This document shows, piece after piece, positions 34,870 through 45,345 of a stretch of DNA of 64,000 bases. Position 1 is the stretch's first letter, and every line of letters begins with the position of its first letter. The stretch is taken from assembly GCA_964020085.1 (NCBI GenBank), contig OZ026601.1, positions 20,276,430-20,340,429 on the forward strand, read 5' to 3'. The position numbers and the translations under genes are program-made. A model generated the notes under the pieces. That model did no database searches, was not told the DNA's origin, and was given only the letters and a program-made list of their open reading frames with translations. The stretch is from Micromussa lordhowensis (taxonomy: Eukaryota > Cnidaria > Anthozoa > Scleractinia > Lobophylliidae).

Positions 34870-36052
34870 TGGGAGATTGGGAGATCGTTACCAGTCAGTC
34901 CAGATCGATGGATCTACCTCTTCAGCTCGTCCGCTCAGATTTGGTGTACCCCAGGGGTCCTTGTTGGGTCCGTTGCTGTATCTCTTGTACACGGCCCCGC
35001 TTGGTGACCTAATACGTTGTCATGGCATGGACTTCCATATGTATGCTGATGATACTCAACTGTACACCACCTTCAGTTGTGATGATATGGATGATCTTAC
35101 CACTACAATTTCCCAGATTGAAAGCTGTCTTATGGATATCACCAACTGGATGACTACTAATAAACTGAAATTAAATACTGACAAAACAGAACTTCTTATT
35201 CTCTACTCTAGGTTTAGACTCCCCCCACGGCTACCTTATATTAAAATAGGAACTGATATCATAGAGCCTACAAATGAGGCGCGTAATATCGGCGTCATTT
35301 TCGATAATACTGTGACGAAGTCTATTCATATTAACAACGTAGTTAAAGGGGCATTCTACCACCTAAGAAATATAGCTAAGATTCGTAAGTACATTAATGT
35401 CACAACGGCTGAAGTTCTTGTGCACGCATTTGTAAATTCAAAGCTGGATTTCTGCAACTCGCTTTTACATGGTCTTCCCAAGTATGAAATTAACAAACTT
35501 CAAAGTGTTCAAAACGCTGCAGCACGTGTGATTGCCTGCTTAAGCAAGTTTGATCATATGAGTGGTACTCTCAAGGAGTTGCACTGGCTACCGGTGGAGC
35601 AAAGAATAATCTTTAAGATTAATCTCATTTGTTTTTTTTTTTTCAACAATTTAGCTCCTGATTATTTGGTTGACCTAATCCATGTTTATGAACCTACGAG
35701 GAACCTACGCTTATCTTCAGACAAATGGCGTCTTACTATTAAGCCCTATAACTTAAAGACATACGGTTTTAGGGCTTTTTCAGTCATTGCCCCAATACTC
35801 TGGAATGATTTGCCTGTTGACATTAGATTGATCGATGATGTAAATAAGTTCAAATGCAAATTGAAGACCTTTCTTTTTAAGCAAGTTTATGAACTATCTT
35901 AGGTTTTTATTTTGTATTTTGTGATTATGTACATATATATGTAATGATTTTTAGACTTTTACTTTTTAACCAGATCTTTTCTTTTTTTGCATTGTAAAGT
36001 GCTTAGCACTGCAAAGTATAAGCGCTATATAAATACTTTTATTATTATTATT
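34870..36052 (+). mobile_element. 5'-truncated LINE inserted into the gypsy element
   Basis: An open frame from 34877 to 35902 (341 aa) encodes the second half of a non-LTR reverse transcriptase: [21 protein letters not shown], then the C-terminal part ending with the [12 protein letters not shown] region. This is typical of the L2/CR1 group and different in sequence from the LINE at 24.88 kb. The tail is a TTATTA microsatellite ending at about 36052. It lies antisense inside the gypsy pol gene, so it inserted later. The uninterrupted frame supports a young age. Confidence 0.8.
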
Positions 36053-36053
36053 A

Positions 36054-36545
36054 GAAGAGACCGAATCCATACGGGGCTCGATGGCAAGTGTAGCATCTTT
36101 AAGCTGCTCTGAGGGGGGCGTCGATTTCAAGGAACTCACCCGGCCAGACGGTGGTATTGGTGTTCGGGGCGCGAAGGAGGTGGCAAGCTCTAACAGTGTA
36201 GTGGGTTTGAGGACTTTGAGAACAGCCATAAGACGCCACGTCACACCCAGCAATGATAATCTCACGTGTAGTGGGACGGACTGCGATGTCGTTGGAAGTC
36301 ATGAAGGGCGTTCCGGCCAGTATGTCAACATCAAGATCCTCGACAACAAGCGCTTCCAGAGTAAGTGGTCGGCCGTGATGAATCAGAGGAAGGCGAGTCT
36401 CACCAACAACAGCTAATGGGTTACAACCATCGGCCTGCAAAGCGGTCTGGGAGATTTTAGTCACCTTAGCACCAATGTGCCGAGCGGGAGGCTCTCATCA
36501 TATTAGTTTCTGCGCCAGTGTCAAGGGTAAAGGGTGATGACTGTA
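36054..36545 (-). pseudogene. Ty3/gypsy-type aspartic protease region
   Basis: Minus strand from about 36545. The catalytic LDTGAETN motif is encoded at about 36505-36525. The flap and C-terminal part read ILAGTPFMTSNDIAV. The DTG frame and the rest are out of phase by a small indel near 36480. A second shift occurs in a six-C run near 36113-36118, after which the linker continues toward the LINE junction at 36053. Confidence 0.6.
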
Positions 36546-37639
36546 GAAAGCGTGAAGGAATGGAGACTGTGAGACGTTTATGCGGCGAGTGACAGGAGGT
36601 TCCATAGTAGGTAGAACTCCACAGGGACAATGCTGCGTATTTGAGAATTCTTGAAAATCTGAAGGGAAAGGCTGATCAAGGCTGTGCTGGTAATCATAAC
36701 TGCTCTCATCTAATTCAACGCTAGCCACTTGGCGAACCTTGCACATGAAGAGACAGTCTGGTTCGGGCAGAAACTTGCAATTGCTGAGAAAATGCGACCG
36801 AAAATCTGGGCGACCAGCGTGCTGGCAAAGAGGACAGGACTTGACAGCTTGAGGCTTGGGTAGTAGCCTGCGTCGAGCGGAAACAAATGAGCGATGATCA
36901 GTCGGGGGAGCAGAGCCTAAGACCGTGGATTCATCACTGGTGTGGAGTTCGTCAAGTAATGACTCGAGAGCTTGAGAGATCTCAGATTTCACAGAGGCCA
37001 ACGTCCTACTACGTAACTTGGTTCCATATCGCTGTTTCACAAGCCGTGGAAGGCTTGGATGGAGTAGGCGTAACCAGGTAAGAACAACAAAATTTTTGAG
37101 GGATGGAGATAGTTCTTCATCAGTGTCAGGAGTCTCTCCATGATGAGTGATTCCGCTGGATGTAGTGAGCAGGTTGTCCTCAGTAAAGACCATTAAGCTT
37201 TGGAATAAATCCTCAGGACATTGTTCAGGCTTTAGAGAAATAATTGCGAGGTCCAAGAAACGAGAACCGGTTAGCTGCAAGCCATAATGCTGCCGAATCG
37301 TTTGCCAAACGCCGCTAATAGATGTAGAATTCTTGACGATTGAGCTCTGGGAAATGATAGGGGTGTAATTGGCAATTTGGCGGAGCAACATTTCCAAATG
37401 TGTTACCTTTTGAGCAGCAGTCCTTCTTCTCGCCACTGGAACAGATTCAGGGTTGTTGGAGAAACCTTGTAGAGGCGTAGCATTTGTTTTTTTTCCCACG
37501 ACGATCCATCAGTAAGAAAGTCTGCAAAGTTCGGATCGAGGGACAGGATGTTCTTTAAATTGTTTTCCCAGGCATCGATCAGAGTGATAGTTTCATTCGA
37601 AGAAAGCGACCATTGTTTGGGCGCTCTGTGTGAAGTCAT
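36498..37639 (-). pseudogene. Ty3/gypsy-type Gag region
   Basis: A 333-codon frame (37499-36498) preceded by an out-of-phase 50-codon start (37639-37490). The break falls in a run of eight A. The N-terminus reads LIDAWENNLKNILSLD. The middle contains SGVWQTIRQHYGLQLTGSRF and a long helical segment. The C-terminal third carries a zinc module (CPLCQHAGRPDFRSHFLSNC) of C-x2-C...H...C type, as expected for nucleic-acid binding by Gag. No LTRs were found on either side, so the ends are missing or unrecognised. Confidence 0.6.
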
Positions 37640-38769
37640 CGAGTCTACAATTCACAAATTCTGGTTTGGTTGCTCAGAGAAGCGGCAAAAGTCGAATAAC
37701 ACTGTAACGTCCTTGTCTCTGTGGGTTCTTGGAAGAGTCGGCGCTGCCACCACGCCAATAAGTTTAGCCAAAACTCCGAGCAAAAGAGATCATGTATATT
37801 AACCGAAGACAAGATGCAAATAGGAAAGCAAACGGTAAATACAAAGCGGTAATATAAGTAGCAAGCTAATTATGCGCGAACTGTTTGATAATGAAGCTAA
37901 CTAAACGACAGCGTGCATACAAAGCGAAACGGCAGCATGTACAATGTGTCACGCTACGTGACTAAATAACAATACAAAATATGGCGCATTGCAATGCAGT
38001 GTCCATTAAAGAGTGGATCACTCTATTACAATTTTAAAGGATTCTTCAGTATTGTGCTTCTTGGAGTCTGTGATGCCCATTACACCTTCACTTATGTTGA
38101 CATTGGAAGTTATGGCTGCAGTAATGATGCAGTATCTTAAACAATTGTGAATTAGGAAGGGCAGCTGAATCAGGAAGTTTGTGTTTCCCCTCTAGTGAAC
38201 CCCTTGAAGGGTCTTTAAGTGTCTCTGTGCCATACTTTTTCGTTGGCGATGAAGCCTTTGGTCTAATAATGTTCTGGAAACTGTCTCAGTTGGGATGCAA
38301 GTAACCGTGCAAACAAATCATCGTCATCTTGCTATACACTTTGGCAATCAACTCTCCTCTTCACGCTTTCTTCAAGAGATTTGATTAGACCCATCTCTGT
38401 TTCCTCAATGGCCTGGGTACTGGTCTGCTTTCTTTTCTTCCCAGATGCCGACGTGTAAACATATGAGAGTCCCCTGTAAATTTCAAAGGTTAATTATTTT
38501 ACCCATGATTGGCAATAAAAATTTTTACCACAATTGCTACTCTCTCAATCTGATTGGTTAATTTGCCGTTGTCAATAAGAGTCCAGACACCGCTTAACCA
38601 CATTTGATTTAAGGTACAGTTTATGATTCAATGACAACAGTCTTCTAAAAAACATTTTACAGCACAACTGCTCAACATGCAAAAGTCCTCTTATCTATCC
38701 ACATAGCAGAGTAACACAAATCTGTATAATAAACCGTATTTGTTTTCACTGAAGCAATCAAGTGAGATT
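37640..38769. other. Spacer, no gene seen
   Basis: Mixed sequence between the gypsy Gag start and the Tudor-like tail of the next minus-strand gene. It may hold the lost 5' LTR and leader of the gypsy element, but no terminal repeat pair was seen. Confidence 0.4.
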
Positions 38770-41651
38770 CTTAGCTTTCTTGTCTCTGCCTGGGTCAAAT
38801 GCCTGAACTTCTGCTCCGTACCAGCCAGCCTTTCAGCCAATTCCTTTTACTTCCTCCCTCGTCCATTTGATGGAAATAGATGAACCAATTTCAGTAACTT
38901 GGTCATAGAGGTCTGGTATCCCACATGTACTGACATGGAGTCGGAGGCTTCCATTTTCCACACTGTCCTTTACATTTACACCTTTCCTGGCTCGCTGACA
39001 TACTCAATCTCAATTGCATCACACACTTTAATGTATTTCTTGACGATGGCTGTGTACTACCCTGGTTTCCAGCCTTTTTTGTCTTCGTCAGTCCATTTTA
39101 CCATGACTCTTCCTTTACTGCTACTGATTGTGCCAGGTTGTGTGGATCGTATTTCTGTCCTGAGTCCTTGTTCAAGAGCCTAATTTCACTTTCGATGTTG
39201 TGGAATATATCTTCCAATTGTGAAAGAGTTGTGCCATCTGGGACCGGCACTTTTTCATTTTTCTTGTTGGAAGGTTGTCCAGCTGCTTCTCTTGGCCTCG
39301 AAGATGAAAGAGTACTTCCCTCAGGTGTAAAGAAGGCTCTCTGCCTGGTTAGAAACTCATTACTGAGAATTTTGAGTTCGTTTTGAGCGGATATCGCATG
39401 CACGGCCACACAATCATCTCCAGTAACCCAGCATGTTCTCTTTGAAACAACATGTGCGTTGTTCCTGTTCGAAGCGCTAAAACTCTTAGAGCCAGTTGAT
39501 CTTAACTTCCAGACCATGGGATGTTGTAGTGGTATAGATACTGTTTTAGTTTAAACACTGGAAGTTTAGAAATTTCTTGGAGTTGGGTGGGTATTTCGCT
39601 CAAGTCCCCATCAAATTCTTCAATTTCGTCAGGTTCATTTAATTGTAGTTTTTTGCATAACTTTTCCACTAGCTTGCTTCCTAAATTATTCTTTTTACAC
39701 ATCTCCTCCAGTACGGTCTTAGTTTTTGTAAACAGGTCGTGGTTTCGCCACCGCGCTAGGTGCAAAGAGCTCTCCAACTCTTTCAAAGCGTCTTCCTGTT
39801 TGTTTCCTAAGTAGATTGTAACCTCTTCCTCCGTACACCAAGTCAGCAGTGCTAAGTCTTTATATAAGGTCTCGCTCATGTGTGGATGGATTAGGTGCCA
39901 TAAATCTAAAAGTTTGGAGGGTACGAATAGCTCTTCGATATCATCCCACGCACCTGTGGGTAACAGACACCGTTCTTCAAACGTCATATAGTGCTGCTCC
40001 CCATTGGTTAAGTACCAGCGAACGTACTCTGGGATTGGTTGTTTCCACTGGAATTCCAAGGGTGTCTGCTCATCAAACAAAACGGTTGTGTATTTGTCTG
40101 TCCAAGCTGTTCGATGACATGAGGAATAGTTGTTGTTTACTATGTCATAGTCGTCCGAGTAGCTTCCGGTGGTAATAGTCGTGTCTACATTCCAAACTTG
40201 AGCCAGGTCCTTTAAAATGTTGGAGTCCTTGTTTAATTGATACTCCATGTCACATTTGACCTTACGATCTTCTGTCATTGACAGAAAAGCATGAAGGTTG
40301 GACATATCATCAAACGCAAAGTTATTTTCGCTTCCAAAACCTTTTGTTACTGTCGTGTATACTCTCCACCAAATTTTGCCTGCTTGAGAACATCTTCCAC
40401 ATCCTTGCGCATTTCCTCCATTTTCTTTTTATGCTCGTCACTGTCAGCATTAAGGTTGGGAATCTGAAATGGCCCGTGTTTTTCGAGTTCTTTAGTGTGT
40501 ACCGCGTGAACTTGCTCAACAGGATTCCTCTTGCTGTGATATTCGGCAAAAGATAAATGAATAACTACCTTCAGGCCCAATAGCCGACGTAAACGAACAA
40601 GGAGCATTTTTACAAGTGGACTTCTTGGCTTCTCTATTCCGTTGTCCACGATGGATACGAGTATTTCTTTAAATTGCCCGGTTTCCGGGTTTCCGAAGCA
40701 CCGGTCTAGTGCGGGGAGTGTAGTCATGTACAGAAACTCATTCACAGATCGAAAAATAGTTTCAGGCTCGTTGTGGGACAGATTCAGAAATGTAATTGCT
40801 TTTCCATTTCTTTTTATATGTACTATCACGTTTGATCTGGGCGACATAGAAAGAAACAACTCTTGAACTTTAGGATTTTCGTTCAACGTCATTATTCTGT
40901 TGGTTTCGATTGTCTTGACAAGTAAATGTGTCATCGGCGTTACTGTGTTGGTTCGTGAGGTGTCGAAGGTATGATCTGGATTCTGTATGTTTCTGCAGGT
41001 ACGTTCTCCATGTCCTGTATTTGCCCTTATCACTTGTTTGGCATCTCGTGAATCGACGCAGTAGATGATCGGCTCTTTAGAGGCCTTATCCAGGACATAA
41101 TTAACATTTGATGATGTCCAATGAATGTTAATGACTTTTTCTTTGATTGGTGCTGTATCTGGAGCTTTATGAAGAGACAAGCAAGCATTTACTCCCCGTC
41201 CTTCGTGATGACGTCTTGCTTCGAGAGTGCCTTTTCTAAAGTTTTGTGTGTAACTAAAACATGTCAACAGGGAGATCGTAAAATCATCTGGTGCCAATGC
41301 TAGAATTGCCTCCCTAGCATCTTTCATCTTTGTTTTACTGTCGGATACCCTATACAACAGTTCGTTTCGAAGTTTTGAGTGACTCTCTAGTCCACCACCT
41401 CCACGCTCTCTGTGGTCACCTCTGAATTCATATTCCATAATGGCTACGAGGTCTGGAAATTCCTCCACTTTTAGCTTGCGGCCCGTTCTTTCACTGTTTC
41501 TTACTCTAATTTGCTTAATCTTTTCTGCTTCTACTAGCCTTTTCATGAAATAACATTTTTGCCTTTTGGACAAATTCCTTTTGCCAAGTTCTTTTCGGAT
41601 ATCTTCTCTTAACTCGGAAAATCGTCTTAGGTTACTAGAAGTCATGTCCAC
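38770..41651 (-). pseudogene. DDE-like transposase relative with SAP motif and two Tudor-like repeats, broken frame
   Basis: A 434-codon frame (41651-40347) starts with a basic helical region. It then reads PIIYCVDSRDAKQVI, EILVSIVDNGIEKP and RNPVEQVH, with spacing like the Asp, Asp and Glu of an RNase H-fold DDE nuclease. A TA duplication near 40362 shifts the frame. The next segment (40305-39502) ends in a SAP-like motif (LKQYLYHYNI) cut by an in-frame stop at 39502. Coding signal resumes in another frame (39450-39100: FFTPEGSTLSSSRPREAAG). At the end, two related segments (KWTDEDKKGWKPG and KWTREEVKGIG) look like Tudor/MBT-type barrels, each with a stop where Trp is expected. SAP and Tudor modules bind DNA and chromatin. 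Either a domesticated transposase or part of an element, now apparently inactive. Confidence 0.5.
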
Positions 41652-41805
41652 AATTTTACCAAGCGCAAAATTTTAAACTTGGCGCACTATTTTTAATAGT
41701 AGTAGTCAGAGTTTTTTAGCCAATCAAAAAGCTAGAAATGCAATAGTCGGAGCTGAGAATTTACTAAATCAGTATAGCACTCAAGGCTATTGATTACATC
41801 ATCTA

Positions 41806-43889
41806 TTATTTAGCTCTGCACTTTGCAGGACAAACAAACCTGTTGATGTCAATGGTAGAGAAGTCGTAATTCTCTGTATGCCATGGCATCCATTCATCCA
41901 AAATGACGTTAAAGATACTGTAATTGTATCGGCACCTTTGCAACTGAGTCAAGCCTCTACCATCTGATGCTTCATGCCACGGCACAATGGTGCGGATGTA
42001 CTCTGCTTCGCCAAGGTGACCATGCCTTTTGAGAGACATCACCACGTGGTATGATAAAAGCCTTTCAGCATCCTTCATGCTCTGCTTCCTTTTACCAACC
42101 AAAGCAGCATGGGTCAGGCCACTCGGTGGATCCGCTAGAACATCAGAGAAAGCTTCATAATTGAGGTCATTGTAACGACCATCTTGCACATGCTGCGCAA
42201 TCCGTTTTAGAAGGTGGTTATGGTCACCTTGCTCGTGGTGTACAAGACCTGTAGTTGGATCAATCTCTGGCACATAGAGGTGAGATCAGAAATCAACACC
42301 CTGTTCTTTCAACTCTTCAACTCTCTTGCAAAATGTGTAACTCGCCACAACTGACCTCAACTTGTCTAGCAGTGATTCTGCTGTGTTGGTCCTAAAAGGA
42401 TAAGGCTCATGTCCAGGAGGAACAAGGCTCCCTCTGAGATTCGTAACAGCATCTTCCAAGGTTAACCCACTCGTCAGCAATTCATCAATGTTATGGATGA
42501 CAGATACTGGGATGTCACTATTGGGCATCTCAACAATAGGACTACCATTAGGTGCAACTGCAAGAGGTAGAAACAGGAAATTTGTAAAAGGATGCAGTCT
42601 ACTGCAACAGCTTATTGAAAATAAAAGCACAACTTTTTTATCAGTACTTTTTGTAAAGAAATAAAGGGTAATCCTGAAGTTAATTTTTTGAAATATTGCA
42701 AGCATTTTTAAATCCCAGCCCTTGGTCTTGAAAGAAATTAACTGTATCTGCTGTTAAAAAGAGCTGGTTACAATTCATATTAATAACTGCCCAATATAAT
42801 GTAATAATTTATTATTATTATTATTGTTGTTGTTGTTGTTGTTATTATTATTTTTAAATTTGAGATATTTCAGTCCAGAAATTAAAGCTTAGTCAAGTAC
42901 AAGAAGCATTTTAAGCAAAGTGGTCCTGCTCTTTCTCTGCACACTTTCTCTGGCATCATGGATAAGCTGCCATATATGGATGGCCCTTGTCTCTCCACGC
43001 AACCTCAACGAGCAGAATTCACCATCTGTATTAGTGCCTGACGGAAATTGATAACATCTACTTACATTTACATATCAATAAAACACAATCAAGGCAGGAT
43101 AACATCTGACGAGACTGAAGTTTCGACTCATTCCTTTAAACTGTAGTTACTGTAATGTTTACCCATATGGTATCATCATAATAGATGAAACTTAATTGAC
43201 CACATACCCTGAAATTTCACTCAAAATGTCAGATCTATTATAGTTGAATACACTTGAAAATATTGGATTACTCTCCAGCAAGAGCAAACAAACAACACAT
43301 ACAATTCAGGAGAATCTGTTTGTCGATATTTGAGATGAAATGGTGCAAGTGTTAAGGTAAGCCTTTAAACTACAGTTACATGTAGCTAACAAAACCAGTA
43401 ACATTTCCATCAAACACAGCATTGCACATTTACATATTTATGCTCAAAAATTTTTGTCCATAAGCTAATTGCTGAGAAATGGTAACACTCACCTACAAGG
43501 TGCAGTCCTCTCTCTGTCATTTTCTGCTTCACCTCCCTGGTGAAATCACGAACATACTGGTCACGGAGGGTCCTGTATGGAACAAACCTTGCTGGCAGAG
43601 CATATGGTTTCTTCTGTCGCCTTTCATCAGACAGCATTAGCACAAGCACATGTGTGGTAGCTGTTCTCTTTTTAAACAGGTTGTTAAGGCAGGCCTTTGC
43701 TTGGGTTGCCATACCTCGCACAGGTCCCTTCACTCTCCTTAAAACTTGTGCTGTTACCATCACAGGATTCAGATAACTCAACTCTTCCTCGTAGGCTTGC
43801 TTGAGATTCTGGGCCTGTTGGAGTAGAGTCTGGAACTCGGCAACATTCCAGTTAGCATTCTTAAGGGTTCCTCTGGAGTGGGCGTTCAT
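41806..43889 (-). pseudogene. Unrecognised conserved-looking gene with one nonsense codon
   Basis: Exon 1 runs from the ATG at 43889 to about 43495 with donor GTGAGT. It encodes a helical, Lys-rich segment with GPVRGMATQAKACLNNLFKK and HVLVLMLSDERR. The second exon (acceptor near 42560) reads SDIPVSVIHNIDELLTSGL and reaches an in-frame TGA at 42286-42288. Beyond it the same frame continues as SHLYVPEIDPTTGLVHHEQ down to PAKCRAK at 41806. The unbroken continuation in the same frame argues for a recent point mutation (CGA to TGA would be one step). No domain name is known to me. Cys-poor, with a nuclear or cytoplasmic soluble look. The 3' end may lie beyond 41806, or at the DDE/SAP gene start. 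Confidence 0.5.
42808..42853. repeat. ATT/GTT microsatellite in an intron
   Basis: Runs of TTATTA followed by TTGTTG and TTATTA units in the intron of the gene above. Confidence 0.85.
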
Positions 43890-44546
43890 GGAATAATGGT
43901 TAATTATTTATATATTTTATTTATTATTCGCCTGTAGTGAAACCTAGTTAGAGCGTCTAGGAATTTCTTTTCTGAGCCTTTTCGAGTAGTTTCGATCCTT
44001 TAGTGGATCTCATCCATTGCTACTATGTTGCAATCTAGAGGAATGTAAGTCTAGTGAAGACTGTTGTCATTCCAAAGAGTTTCGCTTGTGCTAAGGTTTA
44101 TATACTCGTTTGGTGGATCAAAAAGGGAGCAGTGTTATTGGCTGATTCAAAACGGCCAATGTGGTTCTAGAATTTTCGATCCTTACTGCAGTTGTGTTTC
44201 TTAAGAAGGTTGTTTGGCAGTTTTTCTAGCTGATAAAGTGTATATTCTTATGATGGGTGCTTTGAGGTACTTTGCCATGACATATCTTTTAATGTCTACA
44301 GCGAAGAATCTTTGTCTAAGTTTTTCAGCTAAGAATTTTTAAAGTTTTTTTGGGGTAAAAGCTATGTTCATGTAGTAGATCTATTGTTTGATGCTCTGAC
44401 CTTTGGGACGGGGCTCTGTCAAAACAATATCGCAATGATGGTGACTTAAATAGACAGGCCAAACATGACTCCCATTAGTCCTTTGGCTTTATCGTTGACC
44501 TTCAAAGTTTGGCTCTTACAAGTATATCTTTTAACGACCTTCCTTT
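43890..44546. other. 5' flank of the 43.9 kb gene, no gene seen
   Basis: AT-rich sequence upstream of the minus-strand ATG at 43889. No clear TATA box or coding segment. Confidence 0.4.
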
Positions 44547-45345
44547 TCATGCTCGGTCTCCGGATACTACTCTTGCCGTTTGATACGGCAAGGGGGGAGG
44601 GGGGGACTGGGAAACCATGATATTAAAAGCCTTTGCAGGACTTGAGAAAGTAAGACGTCATGTAGTCTGACCCTAAAACTAAGGCAACTTACCTATGTTA
44701 TTCCTCTCCGTCCTACTGTGTTGGAGGTAGATGGCATACCTAGTCAATTGAAAACCACTGAAGGGGTGATTGTCCCCTCCAGCTTTCTGCCAGAGCTCTG
44801 TCTGCTAACCTTAACCGCTAGGCCAGGTTATCCAGGGTGCACCACGAGGTGGAGGGATTGGCTTTGGGTGTGAGAGGTGATTAGACAGATCAGGGCTTAC
44901 AAGCAGCTCAGAAAGCCTAACGGACTTCCAGTCCGCAAGTTGCGCATAGACAATCTCTTGCACCCCCCCCCCCCAAAAAAAAAAAACCCTTAAACTGTAG
45001 ACACTAGATGTTCCCGTGGGGCACTCCTCGGAGATTGACTACTTCAACTCCTGTTTGATCCCTGATGGGAAACATGAGGCGCCGAGCCCAAGTCTAAAGC
45101 AACAATAATGTATTTACATGGTTGCTTTTATAGAGGTTAAAATATATACAATTTTATGTACAGTGACATTTACAATAAATAAGTGTTAAGTTAATGTCTT
45201 CTATTTCACAATTCTATTTAGAAAAGTATTTTCAAAAAAATTCAACTTCGTTGAATTGAAACTATTTACAATGATGTGATTTTGGTCTATGTATTTTGCA
45301 TTTTTCTTACATACAATGATATGAACGTCTATTTACAAAATTTAT
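44547..45345 (+). repeat. Dispersed repeat A (about 800 bp), copy 1
   Basis: Aligns by eye with 62866-63632 in the same orientation. Shared landmarks: CATGCTC, the hairpin CTTGCCGT...ACGGCAAG, CCAGAGCTCTGTCTGCTAACC, GTGCACCACGAGG, a C-run, and AAAATATATACAATTTT. Copy 1 ends exactly where the piggyBac-like TTAA begins. No conserved coding frame. A non-autonomous element or old LTR-like sequence. Confidence 0.7.

Noticed and set aside
41653..41805. The DDE/SAP gene and the 41.8-43.9 kb gene as one reading unit
   Set aside because: A stop and an AT-rich gap with no donor-acceptor pair separate them, and the DDE frame has its own ATG at 41651.
39502..42288. In-frame stops as a sign of a variant genetic code or recoding
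   Set aside because: All three stop codons occur as breaks, frame shifts accompany them, and the BEN, KDZ and LINE genes in the same window use the standard code.
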